From Sinorhizobium fredii NGR234 (GTDB lineage: Bacteria; Pseudomonadota; Alphaproteobacteria; Rhizobiales; Rhizobiaceae), in contig NC_012587.1 of the NCBI RefSeq assembly GCF_000018545.1, positions 1,054,001 through 1,118,000 of the forward strand: a stretch of 64,000 nucleotides of DNA, read 5' to 3'. Both the position numbers and the translations under genes were made by a program. The notes under the pieces were generated by a model. The model made no database searches. It was not told where the DNA came from and worked only from the letters and a program-made list of their open reading frames with translations. Below, piece after piece: positions 55,668 to 64,000 of this stretch. Position 1 is the first letter of the stretch, and every line of letters starts with the position of its first letter.

Positions 55668-56076
55668 TTTCGCGTGTCGAACCAATCTGTCCGCCGCGTC
55701 GGTGGGCGTGATCTATGCGCTACCGGCGAAAACCGCAAGAGCATTCGATCGATTTTTTGATATTTTTTGCGAGCGGGTCGCCATGCCTACCGGTCGCGCA
55801 CCGCTGGCGCTGTGGACAAATCTCCGACGGGGAGGGGCGCACCGGCGGTGGCGGTCTTGACGGAGTCGAGCGACGGAGAAGGGTCGCCGCGATCGCCGCG
55901 CCTTGCGTAGATTTTTGTCCTTTAGAATAGCCTGTGGAGCAAAATTCCGTCCGTCACGGATTTGTCTTCAAACACGCTTGACACCCCCATGCGAACCGCT
56001 TAGTTAGCCGCTCATCGAAACGGCAGGGCCGCTTTGATGAATGGGGCGCGCGAGTGCCCCAACCAGTTCGAGAGAT
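55668..56076. other. Intergenic region between tRNA-Val and tRNA-Asp, 409 bp
   Basis: No gene was supported. It includes an A/T-rich patch near 55750-55770, unusual for the GC-rich surroundings, which may be the tRNA-Val promoter. The short open frames here have no ribosome sites. Confidence 0.5.
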
Positions 56077-56153
56077 GCGGGTGTAGCTCAGTCGGTTAGA
56101 GTGCCGGCCTGTCACGCCGGAGGTCGCGGGTTCGAGCCCCGTCACTCGCGCCA
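56077..56153 (+). tRNA. tRNA-Asp (anticodon GTC), copy 1
   Basis: A 77-nt cloverleaf with a GCGGGTG acceptor stem, anticodon loop CTGTCAC and CCA encoded. Confidence 0.97.
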
Positions 56154-56222
56154 CTCTTCTGGTCCATTGGCCTTCTCAAGGAGTGTCGATGGTGAGATAA
56201 TGGCCAGCCATGGCCACAATGC

Positions 56223-56299
56223 GCGGGTGTAGCTCAGTCGGTTAGAGTGCCGGCCTGTCACGCCGGAGGTCGCGGGTTCGAGCCCCGTCACTCGCGCCA
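56223..56299 (+). tRNA. tRNA-Asp (anticodon GTC), copy 2
   Basis: Identical to the first copy over 77 nt and 69 bp downstream of it. The duplicate fits a recent tandem amplification or gene conversion. Confidence 0.97.
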
Positions 56300-56597
56300 T
56301 TTCTCTTCCTTCCATCCCTCAAGGCAAGTCGACCAGTTTGTGCGTTGCGGCAATGTGTCTCGGGACGGTCGTCGCGAGCGGGATGAGTCCGCTCCCGCAA
56401 TTCCGCACTTCGGTGTGTCAACGGTGCGAAACTGCCGTTCAAACCTGTGGCGCGAACCGGTTTAAATGCCGCGTCGAGGCTTGCACATGGGCGCGGGCTG
56501 CGCTAACCACTCTGGCGTTGCAACATGATTTTCGGCCTGCGGCATTCGTTGTTCAAGCGCCTCTCCCGGTGCGCTTCGCAGGCAGGGACGGATAACA

Positions 56598-56963
56598 ATG
56601 ACAGAACTTCTCGGTTCCTACGTTCCGATCGCGATTTTCATTGGAATCGCTCTTGTGATCGGCCTCGCACTCCTGATCGCTCCCTTCGCAGTTGCCTTCA
56701 AGGCGCCCGATTCGGAAAAGCTGTCGGCCTACGAGTGCGGCTTCAATGCGTTCGACGACGCCCGCATGAAGTTCGACATCCGCTTCTATCTCGTGTCGAT
56801 CCTCTTCATCATCTTCGATCTGGAAGTCGCCTTCCTGTTCCCCTGGGCGGTTTCGTTCGGGGAGCTCGGCTGGTTCGGCTTCTGGTCGATGATGGTTTTC
56901 CTCCTGGTGCTGACGGTCGGCTTTATCTATGAATGGAAAAAGGGAGCGCTGGAATGGAACTAG
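56598..56963 (+). CDS. nuoA: NADH-quinone oxidoreductase subunit A
   Basis: A 121-residue membrane subunit of complex I with three membrane helices and the family motif [45 protein letters not shown]. It opens the nuo operon and overlaps nuoB by 10 bp. Confidence 0.98.
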   Translation: MTELLGSYVPIAIFIGIALVIGLALLIAPFAVAFKAPDSEKLSAYECGFNAFDDARMKFDIRFYLVSILFIIFDLEVAFLFPWAVSFGELGWFGFWSMMVFLLVLTVGFIYEWKKGALEWN

Positions 56964-57532
56964 CATCCGGCACCACGCTCGTTGCGCCGCAGCCGAAGGG
57001 CATCATCGATCCCGCGACCGGCAAGCCGATCGGCAGCAATGACGCATTCTTCGGCGAGATCAACAACGAGCTCGCCGACAAGGGCTTCCTCGTCACCTCG
57101 ACCGATGAGCTGATCAACTGGGCGCGCACCGGCTCGCTGATGTGGATGACCTTCGGTCTCGCCTGCTGCGCCGTCGAGATGATGCAGATGTCGATGCCGC
57201 GCTACGACGCCGAACGCTTCGGCTTTGCGCCGCGCGCCTCGCCGCGCCAGTCCGACGTCATGATCGTCGCCGGCACGCTGACCAACAAGATGGCGCCGGC
57301 GCTGCGCAAGGTCTACGACCAGATGCCCGAGCCGCGCTACGTCATCTCGATGGGCTCCTGCGCCAATGGCGGCGGCTACTATCACTATTCCTATTCGGTG
57401 GTGCGCGGCTGCGACCGCGTCGTGCCCGTCGATATCTATGTGCCAGGCTGTCCTCCCACGGCAGAAGCGCTGCTTTACGGCGTGCTTCTGCTGCAGAAGA
57501 AGATTCGCCGGACCGGCACGATCGAGCGCTAA
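56954..57532 (+). CDS. nuoB: NADH-quinone oxidoreductase subunit B
   Basis: A 192-residue subunit binding the N2 4Fe-4S cluster. Adjacent Cys residues are in [11 protein letters not shown], with the others in [10 protein letters not shown] and VPGCPPTAE. The chosen ATG at 56954 has GGGAG before it and overlaps the end of nuoA. It joins subunits C and D at the quinone site. Confidence 0.98.
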   Translation: MELASGTTLVAPQPKGIIDPATGKPIGSNDAFFGEINNELADKGFLVTSTDELINWARTGSLMWMTFGLACCAVEMMQMSMPRYDAERFGFAPRASPRQSDVMIVAGTLTNKMAPALRKVYDQMPEPRYVISMGSCANGGGYYHYSYSVVRGCDRVVPVDIYVPGCPPTAEALLYGVLLLQKKIRRTGTIER

Positions 57533-57550
57533 GGCAGGGGGTTCTTTTCA

Positions 57551-58153
57551 ATGAGTGAAGCCCTGAACGAGCTTGCGACCTACCTTCGCGAAGCGCGCGG
57601 ATCGCTGATCGCCGATGCCGCGATCAAGTACGGCGAGCTGACGCTGACGGCGACGGCGGAAAACCTCATCGAGTTGCTGACCTTCCTGCGCGACGACGCG
57701 CGGTGCGGGTTCATCAGCTTTATCGACGTTTGCGGCGTCGACTATCCGCAGCGGCCGGATCGCTTCGATGTCGTCTACCACCTGCTGTCGCCGCGCCAGA
57801 ACCTGCGCGTCCGCGTCAAGGTGGCGACCGCTGACGGTGACCCGGTGCCCTCGGCAACCCCCGTCTATCCGGGCGCTGACTGGTTCGAGCGCGAAGCCTA
57901 CGACATGTACGGTATCCTCTTCACCGGCCATCCGGACCTGCGCCGCATCCTCACCGACTACGGTTTCGAGGGCTATCCGCTGCGCAAGGACTTCCCGATG
58001 ACCGGCTTCGTCGAGGTTCGCTACGACGACGAGGTCAAGCGGGTGGTTTATGAGCCCGTCGAGTTGAGGCAGGAATTCCGCAATTTCGATTTTCTCTCGC
58101 CCTGGGAAGGCACGGAATACGTGCTGCCCGGCGACGAAAAGGCGAAGAGATAA
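57551..58153 (+). CDS. nuoC: NADH-quinone oxidoreductase subunit C
   Basis: A 200-residue subunit of the 30-kDa family: [27 protein letters not shown], then [39 protein letters not shown]. Separate from nuoD here, unlike the fused NuoCD of E. coli. Confidence 0.98.
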   Translation: MSEALNELATYLREARGSLIADAAIKYGELTLTATAENLIELLTFLRDDARCGFISFIDVCGVDYPQRPDRFDVVYHLLSPRQNLRVRVKVATADGDPVPSATPVYPGADWFEREAYDMYGILFTGHPDLRRILTDYGFEGYPLRKDFPMTGFVEVRYDDEVKRVVYEPVELRQEFRNFDFLSPWEGTEYVLPGDEKAKR

Positions 58154-58204
58154 GTCGGTCCGTGGCGGTCCGCTGAGGACGCCATCCGGCCTGGAGCAAT
58201 CGGT

Positions 58205-59395
58205 ATGACCGAACACAACGTCCGCAACTTCAACATCAACTTCGGCCCGCAGCACCCGGCGGCGCACGGCGTTCTCCGGCTCGTGCTGGAGCTCGACGGC
58301 GAGATCGTCGAGCGCGTCGATCCGCATATCGGCCTGCTTCACCGCGGCACCGAGAAGCTGATCGAGGCGAAGACCTACCTGCAGGCGGTGCCCTATTTCG
58401 ACCGGCTCGACTACGTCGCCCCGATGAACCAGGAGCACGCCTTCGCGCTCGCGGTCGAACGGTTGACGGGCACGGAAGTGCCGATCCGCGGCCAGCTCAT
58501 CCGCGTCCTCTATTCGGAAATCGGCCGTATCCTGTCGCATCTCCTCAACGTCACCACGCAGGCCATGGACGTCGGCGCGCTGACGCCGCCGCTCTGGGGT
58601 TTCGAGGAGCGTGAGAAGCTGATGGTGTTCTATGAGCGGGCCTGCGGCGCGCGCATGCACTCGGCCTATTTCCGTCCGGGCGGCGTGCACCAGGATCTGC
58701 CGCACGAGCTGGTCGAGGATATCGGCAACTGGATCGAGCCGTTCCTCAAGACCGTCGACGACATCGACGAACTCCTGACCGGCAACCGCATCTTCAAGCA
58801 GCGCAACGTCGATATCGGCGTCGTCAAGCTGGAGGACGCCTGGGCCTGGGGCTTCTCGGGCGTCATGGTGCGCGGCTCGGGCGCTGCCTGGGACCTGCGC
58901 CGTGCGCAGCCCTATGAATGCTATTCCGACATGCAGTTCGACATCCCGATCGGCAAGAACGGCGACTGCTACGACCGCTATCTGATCCGCATGATCGAGA
59001 TGCGCCAGTCGGCGCTGATCATGCGCCAATGCGTCGACCGCCTGCTGGGCGATGCGAAGATCGGCCCGGTTTCCTCGCTCGACGGCAAGATCGTGCCGCC
59101 GAAGCGCGGTGAGATGAAGCGCTCGATGGAAGCGCTGATCCATCACTTCAAGCTCTATACCGAGGGCTACCATGTGCCGGCCGGCGAGGTCTATGCGGCG
59201 GTCGAGGCGCCGAAGGGCGAATTCGGTGTCTTCCTGGTTTCCGACGGCACCAACAAGCCTTACCGCTGCAAGATCCGTGCCCCGGGCTATGCGCATCTGC
59301 AGGCCATGGATTTCCTCTGTCGCGGACACCAGCTTGCCGACGTCTCGGCCGTGCTGGGCTCCCTCGATATCGTGTTCGGCGAGGTGGATCGCTGA
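58205..59395 (+). CDS. nuoD: NADH-quinone oxidoreductase subunit D
   Basis: A 396-residue 49-kDa subunit: [35 protein letters not shown] start, and [17 protein letters not shown]. It lines the quinone pocket with NuoB. The stop overlaps the next small gene's ATG (TGATG). Confidence 0.98.
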   Translation: MTEHNVRNFNINFGPQHPAAHGVLRLVLELDGEIVERVDPHIGLLHRGTEKLIEAKTYLQAVPYFDRLDYVAPMNQEHAFALAVERLTGTEVPIRGQLIRVLYSEIGRILSHLLNVTTQAMDVGALTPPLWGFEEREKLMVFYERACGARMHSAYFRPGGVHQDLPHELVEDIGNWIEPFLKTVDDIDELLTGNRIFKQRNVDIGVVKLEDAWAWGFSGVMVRGSGAAWDLRRAQPYECYSDMQFDIPIGKNGDCYDRYLIRMIEMRQSALIMRQCVDRLLGDAKIGPVSSLDGKIVPPKRGEMKRSMEALIHHFKLYTEGYHVPAGEVYAAVEAPKGEFGVFLVSDGTNKPYRCKIRAPGYAHLQAMDFLCRGHQLADVSAVLGSLDIVFGEVDR

Positions 59396-59649
59396 TGCGT
59401 CTGGCGCCGCTTGCCGTTCTCGGTTTTCTCGCGCTCAGCCCCGCTGCCGCCGCCCAGGAGGATGTCGGCAGCACGTCCTCGTCGGGGCTGCACGGCGGTT
59501 CGATGGCCACGCTGCTGTCGAAGGGATACGAGATCAAGGCAGCCGTCGCCAACGGCACGCGCTACATCGTGTTTATGCAGAAAGACCAGTCAGCCTATGC
59601 CTGCGAATTCGTCACGCTGACGAAATCGCGGTGCGGTTCGATTAATTGA
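59395..59649 (+). CDS. Small exported protein inside the nuo operon
   Basis: An 84-residue protein. A signal peptide is clear (residues 1-18, ALSPAAAAQ), leaving a mature chain with two Cys ([15 protein letters not shown]) that may pair. ATG overlaps the nuoD stop by 1 bp, so it is coupled to the operon. Similar genes occur between nuoD and nuoE in Rhizobiales. No function is known; it is not a complex I subunit in the core set. Confidence 0.75.
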   Translation: MRLAPLAVLGFLALSPAAAAQEDVGSTSSSGLHGGSMATLLSKGYEIKAAVANGTRYIVFMQKDQSAYACEFVTLTKSRCGSIN

Positions 59650-59665
59650 TAGGGTGTCCACTAGA

Positions 59666-60496
59666 ATGTCCGTTCGTCGACTAGCCGAAGACACTGTCCA
59701 GCCAGCGGCCTTTGCATTCAGCAAGGAGAACGCCGCCTGGGCTGAGGCAACGATCAACAAGTATCCGAAGGGCCGTGAGCAGTCGGCGATCATTCCGCTG
59801 CTGATGCGCGCCCAGGAACAGGACGGCTGGGTGACGAGGGCGGCCATCGAGTCGATCGCCGACATGCTCGGCATGGCCTATATCCGCGCCCTCGAAGTGG
59901 CGACCTTCTACACGCAGTTCCAGCTGAAGCCGGTCGGGTCGCGCGCCCATGTGCAGGTCTGCGGCACGACGCCCTGCATGCTGCGCGGCGCTGAAGACCT
60001 GATCAAGGTCTGCAAGAAGAAGATTGCCGCGGATCCCTTCACGCTGAACGAGAGCGGCACGCTCTCCTGGGAAGAGGTCGAATGTCAGGGCGCCTGCGTC
60101 AACGCGCCGATGGTGATGATCTTCAAGGACTCCTACGAGGACCTGACGCCCGAGCGGCTCGAAGAAATCATCGACGGCTTCGACGCGGGCAAGGGCGCTG
60201 AAATCGAGCCGGGCCCGCAGATCGATCGCATCTATTCCGCGCCGGCCGGTGGGCTGACGACGCTGCAGCTCGTCGAAGCGCCGCAAAGGACCAAGGCGCC
60301 GGCCCGCGCCAGCAAGGCCAAGGATGAACAGGCGGTGAGCGTACCGCCGTCGAACGCCGCCAAGCCGAAGACCGACGCGGACGTCACCAACCCGGCGCTG
60401 AAGACCCCGGCAACGGCCAGGAAGGCGGCGGCGAAGAACGCCAAGATCGAAGGCGAGACGGCCGACAAGTCCAAGCCGGCGAAGAAGCCGCGGTAA
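59666..60496 (+). CDS. nuoE: NADH-quinone oxidoreductase subunit E
   Basis: A 276-residue subunit with a thioredoxin-like 2Fe-2S domain. Cys ligands lie in [11 protein letters not shown] and [12 protein letters not shown]. The C-terminal 80 or so residues are Ala/Lys/Pro-rich and probably disordered, unlike the 160-residue E. coli protein. ATG 59666 gives the usual MSVRRLAED start; GTG 59654 is less likely. Confidence 0.96.
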   Translation: MSVRRLAEDTVQPAAFAFSKENAAWAEATINKYPKGREQSAIIPLLMRAQEQDGWVTRAAIESIADMLGMAYIRALEVATFYTQFQLKPVGSRAHVQVCGTTPCMLRGAEDLIKVCKKKIAADPFTLNESGTLSWEEVECQGACVNAPMVMIFKDSYEDLTPERLEEIIDGFDAGKGAEIEPGPQIDRIYSAPAGGLTTLQLVEAPQRTKAPARASKAKDEQAVSVPPSNAAKPKTDADVTNPALKTPATARKAAAKNAKIEGETADKSKPAKKPR

Positions 60497-60508
60497 AGAG
60501 GTGACACC

Positions 60509-61813
60509 ATGCTGAGAGATGAAGATCGCATCTTTACCAACATCTACGGCCTCAAGGACAAGTCGCTCAAGGGCGCGATGGCGCGCGGCCATTGGGACGG
60601 CACCAAGGCGCTTCTCGAGAAGGGCCGCGACTGGATCATCAACGAGGTGAAGGCTTCGGGCCTGCGCGGCCGCGGCGGCGCCGGCTTCCCGACCGGCCTC
60701 AAGTGGTCCTTCATGCCGAAGGAAAGCGACGGCCGCCCGCACTATCTCGTCGTCAATGCCGACGAGTCGGAGCCCGGCACCTGCAAGGATCGCGACATCA
60801 TGCGCCACGATCCGCATACGCTGATCGAGGGCTGCGTGATCGCAAGCTTCGCCATGGCCGCGAACACCGCCTATATCTACGTGCGCGGTGAGTTCATCCG
60901 CGAGCGCGAAGCGCTGCAGGCGGCGATCGACGAGTGCTACGAATACGGCCTGCTCGGCAAGAACAACAAGCTCGGCTACGACATCGACGTCTTCGTCCAT
61001 CACGGCGCCGGCGCCTATATCTGCGGCGAGGAAACGGCCCTGCTCGAAAGCCTCGAGGGCAAGAAGGGCCAGCCGCGCCTGAAGCCGCCGTTCCCGGCGA
61101 ACATGGGCCTCTATGGCTGCCCGACGACAGTCAACAACGTCGAATCGATCGCCGTCACGCCGACCATTCTCAGGCGCGGCGCCGGCTGGTACAGCAGCTT
61201 CGGCCGCCCGAACAATCACGGCACCAAGCTTTATTCGGTTTCCGGCCACGTCAACCGCCCTTGCACGGTCGAGGATGCCATGTCGATCCCGTTCCACGAG
61301 CTGATCGACAAGCACTGCGGCGGCATCCGCGGCGGCTGGGACAACCTGCTCGCGGTCATCCCCGGCGGATCGTCGGTTCCCTGCGTGCCCGGCGCGCAGA
61401 TGAAGGATGCGATCATGGACTATGACGGCCTGCGCGAGCTCGGCTCGGGCCTCGGAACGGCCGCCGTCATCGTCATGGACAAGTCGACCGACATCATCAA
61501 GGCGATCTGGCGCCTGTCGGCCTTCTACAAGCACGAAAGCTGCGGCCAGTGCACGCCCTGCCGCGAAGGCACCGGCTGGATGATGCGCGTCATGGAGCGC
61601 ATGGTTCAGGGCCGCGCCCAGAAGCGCGAGATCGACATGCTCTTCGACGTGACGAAGCAGGTCGAAGGCCACACGATCTGCGCGCTTGGCGACGCAGCCG
61701 CCTGGCCGATCCAGGGCCTGATCAAGCATTTCCGCCCGGAGATGGAACAGCGCATCGACGAATACACCCGCAATGCCACGTCGCACGGCGCGGTGTTGGA
61801 AGCAGCGGAGTAA
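60509..61813 (+). CDS. nuoF: NADH-quinone oxidoreductase subunit F
   Basis: A 434-residue NADH-binding subunit with FMN site ([15 protein letters not shown]), an NADH-binding [17 protein letters not shown] segment, and the [11 protein letters not shown] 4Fe-4S motif. It starts 12 bp after nuoE with a AAAGAGG site. Confidence 0.98.
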   Translation: MLRDEDRIFTNIYGLKDKSLKGAMARGHWDGTKALLEKGRDWIINEVKASGLRGRGGAGFPTGLKWSFMPKESDGRPHYLVVNADESEPGTCKDRDIMRHDPHTLIEGCVIASFAMAANTAYIYVRGEFIREREALQAAIDECYEYGLLGKNNKLGYDIDVFVHHGAGAYICGEETALLESLEGKKGQPRLKPPFPANMGLYGCPTTVNNVESIAVTPTILRRGAGWYSSFGRPNNHGTKLYSVSGHVNRPCTVEDAMSIPFHELIDKHCGGIRGGWDNLLAVIPGGSSVPCVPGAQMKDAIMDYDGLRELGSGLGTAAVIVMDKSTDIIKAIWRLSAFYKHESCGQCTPCREGTGWMMRVMERMVQGRAQKREIDMLFDVTKQVEGHTICALGDAAAWPIQGLIKHFRPEMEQRIDEYTRNATSHGAVLEAAE

Positions 61814-61818
61814 CGAGC

Positions 61819-62484
61819 ATGGCCGGGACGCGCAACGAAGAACAGGGCATGAAGGCGGCAGTCATTCCTTTCGTGCGACCTCTGGGTGCCGGCTCGGCCG
61901 ATCCATTCGGCATGGCGGAATGGATGAAGGGCATGCCGGCCGTTCCGCTGATGGCCAATCCTGTGGCTGCCGTGGCGGCAGCGACGGCGTTCGGCTTCGG
62001 CCTGTCGAGCCACTTCGCAGGCGTTATGTTCGGCGCCATGCAGGGGGCCGCGAGTGCGCTGCAGAAGAACGCCGCCGGGCTCGAACCGGAGGTGATTGCC
62101 GAGTCGGCTCCGGTCGTCGAAAAGCCTGAGCCTGTAAGCCCGGAGGCTTCGCCGCCCCCGGCAGCCCGAGAAGCGAGGCCCGAACCGGCGGCCCGAGAGG
62201 CTCGGCCCGCGCCGGCCGCCGTCGCCAAGCCGAAGGCGCGCGCCGCCAGGAAGCCCGTCGCGGCGAAGTCGAAAGGCCGCGCCGATGACGATCTGAAGCG
62301 GATTTCCGGCATCGGCCCGAAGCTCGTGCAGGTGCTGAATGGCCAGGGCCTTCGCCGCTTCGCCGACATCGCCGCCCTGAGCGAGGCGGATGTCGCGCGG
62401 ATCGATGCCGAGTTGGCTCTTGAGGGTCGCATCCTGCGGGACGATTGGATCGGACAGGCAAAGGCGCTGATGCGCGACAAATGA
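61819..62484 (+). CDS. HhH-domain protein in the nuo operon
   Basis: A 221-residue protein. Residues about 20-90 include a short hydrophobic, Ala/Gly-rich region (PLMANPVAAVAAATAFGFGL). A Pro/Ala/Glu-rich linker follows (about 105-150). The C-terminus is a helix-hairpin-helix (DLKRISGIGPKLVQVLNGQG, residues about 156-175) ending WIGQAKALMRDK. This domain is found fused to NuoE in some alphaproteobacteria. It starts five bases after nuoF, so it belongs to the operon. Function in complex I is unknown. Confidence 0.8.
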   Translation: MAGTRNEEQGMKAAVIPFVRPLGAGSADPFGMAEWMKGMPAVPLMANPVAAVAAATAFGFGLSSHFAGVMFGAMQGAASALQKNAAGLEPEVIAESAPVVEKPEPVSPEASPPPAAREARPEPAAREARPAPAAVAKPKARAARKPVAAKSKGRADDDLKRISGIGPKLVQVLNGQGLRRFADIAALSEADVARIDAELALEGRILRDDWIGQAKALMRDK

Positions 62485-62583
62485 CGTGACGGCTGCCCGG
62501 TCGTCACGAGAGCGGAAGAGCCGTGAAGGAATTGGCCGGCGCCACGGAAGGCAGCCGGACGGAAGACAGGATTGAGTACGAAG

Positions 62584-64000
62584 ATGGCAAAGCTGAAAGT
62601 CGACGGAAAAGAGATCGAGGTCCCGGATCATTTCACGCTGCTTCAGGCCTGCGAAGAGGCCGGCGCCGAGGTTCCGCGCTTCTGTTTCCACGAGCGGCTT
62701 TCGGTTGCCGGCAATTGCCGCATGTGTCTGATCGAGGTGAAGGGCGGCCCGCCCAAGCCGGCCGCCTCCTGCGCAATGGGCGTGCGCGACCTGCGTCCCG
62801 GCCCGAACGGCGAGGCGCCGGAAGTCTTCACGACGACGCCGATGGTCAAGAAGGCCCGCGAAGGCGTCATGGAGTTCCTGCTGATCAACCATCCGCTCGA
62901 CTGCCCGATCTGCGACCAGGGCGGCGAATGCGACCTGCAGGACCAGGCGATGGCCTTCGGCATCGACAGTTCGCGCTACCAGGAAAACAAGCGCGCCGTC
63001 GAAGACAAGTATATCGGCCCGCTCGTCAAGACGGTGATGAACCGCTGCATCCACTGCACGCGTTGCGTCCGCTTCACGACGGAAGTGGCGGGCATTGCCG
63101 AGCTCGGCCTGATCGGCCGCGGCGAAGATGCTGAGATCACCACCTATCTCGAACAGGCGATGACCTCGGAACTGCAGGGCAACGTCGTCGACCTCTGCCC
63201 GGTCGGCGCGCTGACCTCGAAGCCCTTCGCCTTCACCGCCCGTCCGTGGGAGCTCAACAAGACCGAATCGATCGACGTCATGGATGCGGTTGGCTCGGCG
63301 ATCCGCGTCGACACGCGCGGCCGCGAGGTGATGCGCGTCATGCCGCGCGTCAACGAGGAGATCAACGAAGAGTGGATCTCCGACAAGAGCCGCTTCATCT
63401 GGGACGGGCTGAAGACGCAGCGTCTCGACCGGCCCTATGTCCGGAAGGACGGGCGCCTGCAGTCGGCGACCTGGAGCGAGGCCTTCCAGGCGATCAAGGC
63501 TGCCGTCGCCAGGACCTCCGCCGACAAGATCGGTGCGATCGCCGGCGACCTCGCATCCGTCGAGGAAATGTACGCGCTGAAGGAACTGATCGCCTCGCTC
63601 GGCTCAGAGAATATCGACTGCCGCCAGGACGGCGCAGCGCTCGATCCGTCGCTCGGCCGCGCCAGCTACCTCTTCAATCCGACGATCCAGGGGATCGAGA
63701 GTGCCGATGCGCTGCTCATCGTCGGTTCCAACCCGCGCTTCGAGGCTTCGGTTCTCAATGCGCGCATCCGCAAGCGCTACCGCATGGGCAAGTTCCCGAT
63801 TGCCGTCATCGGCGAGCGCGGCGAGCTGCGCTACGAGTATGACTATCTCGGTGCCGGTACGGAGACGCTTGCGGAGCTCGTTGCCGGCAAGGGCAAGTTC
63901 TTCGAGACGCTGAAGAAGGCCGAGCGGCCGCTGATCATCATCGGCCAGGGCGCCGTCGCAGGGGAGGGCGGTGCTGCCGTTCTCGCCAATGCCGCCAAGC
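62584..64000 (+). CDS. nuoG: NADH-quinone oxidoreductase subunit G (3' end off window)
   Basis: The N-terminal 472 residues of the 75-kDa subunit. The 2Fe-2S ferredoxin domain is at the start ([23 protein letters not shown]...), followed by the [21 protein letters not shown] motif and the [13 protein letters not shown] / VDLCPVGAL 4Fe-4S clusters. The molybdopterin-like oxidoreductase domain begins near residue 220. It runs off the right edge without a stop; no frameshift is seen. Confidence 0.97.
   Translation, partial: MAKLKVDGKEIEVPDHFTLLQACEEAGAEVPRFCFHERLSVAGNCRMCLIEVKGGPPKPAASCAMGVRDLRPGPNGEAPEVFTTTPMVKKAREGVMEFLLINHPLDCPICDQGGECDLQDQAMAFGIDSSRYQENKRAVEDKYIGPLVKTVMNRCIHCTRCVRFTTEVAGIAELGLIGRGEDAEITTYLEQAMTSELQGNVVDLCPVGALTSKPFAFTARPWELNKTESIDVMDAVGSAIRVDTRGREVMRVMPRVNEEINEEWISDKSRFIWDGLKTQRLDRPYVRKDGRLQSATWSEAFQAIKAAVARTSADKIGAIAGDLASVEEMYALKELIASLGSENIDCRQDGAALDPSLGRASYLFNPTIQGIESADALLIVGSNPRFEASVLNARIRKRYRMGKFPIAVIGERGELRYEYDYLGAGTETLAELVAGKGKFFETLKKAERPLIIIGQGAVAGEGGAAVLANAAK

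Noticed and set aside
55715..55930. A 71-codon frame between tRNA-Val and tRNA-Asp
   Set aside because: No ribosome site, no similarity to known proteins, and an A/T-rich start region.

Overview
The window is high-GC alphaproteobacterial DNA. Gene content and order point to a Sinorhizobium/Ensifer-type member of the Rhizobiales: napEFDABC-azu-nnrR-nirV-nirK-nnrS in the rhizobial order, rplM-rpsI with argC and ctaA, clpP-clpX-lon-hupB, and a nuo operon carrying extra Rhizobiales genes. The genus is an inference from protein character and synteny recalled from memory; no database was searched.

Layout. (1) About 1-12.4 kb is a denitrification and periplasmic nitrate reduction cluster. It holds a 5'-truncated heme-copper-oxidase-like membrane protein, a tandem DUF2249 protein, a MIP18/PaaD-type protein, nnrS (reverse), nirK, nirV, nnrR, pseudoazurin, napEFDABC and a DUF454 membrane protein. 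Four sites with TTG-N8-CAA geometry lie upstream of nnrS, nirK, azu and nap. (2) At 12.5-14.2 kb are an unrecognised 360-residue protein, tRNA-Pro(GGG) and a small secreted protein. (3) At 14.2-23.4 kb is a surface polysaccharide locus: polymerase/ligase-like protein, initiating sugar phosphotransferase, glycosyltransferase, Wza-like lipoprotein, Wzc-like protein with a degenerate kinase domain, GNAT/CelD-like protein and a hexapeptide acetyltransferase. It resembles the Rhizobiales unipolar polysaccharide (upp) cluster. (4) At 23.4-39.1 kb are housekeeping and metabolic genes: phosphoesterase, ctaA, argC, agmatinase, rplM-rpsI, a thioesterase, an enoyl-CoA hydratase-like protein, a DMT transporter, MetY, cupin, a beta-helix lipoprotein, a P450, an EEP nuclease and a phospholipase D-like protein. 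(5) At 39.4-45.0 kb is the ATP-dependent proteolysis block clpP, clpX, lon and hupB. (6) At 45.2-55.5 kb are a phytase-like exported protein, a MarR regulator, a chemotaxis receptor, an SbcD/YhaN-like DNA-repair pair and a cupin. (7) From 55.6 kb come tRNA-Val, two identical tRNA-Asp genes and the nuo operon (A, B, C, D, small exported ORF, E, F, HhH protein, G), which runs off the right edge.

How the genes work together. Nitrate is reduced in the periplasm by NapAB, fed by the quinol dehydrogenase NapC. Nitrite goes to NO through the copper enzyme NirK, with pseudoazurin as probable electron donor. NnrR and an FNR/FixK-type regulator would turn these genes on. NO and N2O reductase genes are not in the window and may lie to the left. 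The nap and azu boxes fit TTGAC-N4-ATCAA, whereas the nirK and nnrS boxes keep only TTG-N8-CAA. This suggests two layers of control, oxygen and NO.

No CRISPR array, insertion sequence, integrase or prophage was seen. The most interesting leads are the DUF2249/MIP18/oxidase-like trio beside nnrS, the position of the denitrification block at the 3' end of tRNA-Pro, the unknown 360-residue protein, the Wzc-like protein that has lost its kinase motif, and the separate HhH protein inside the nuo operon.
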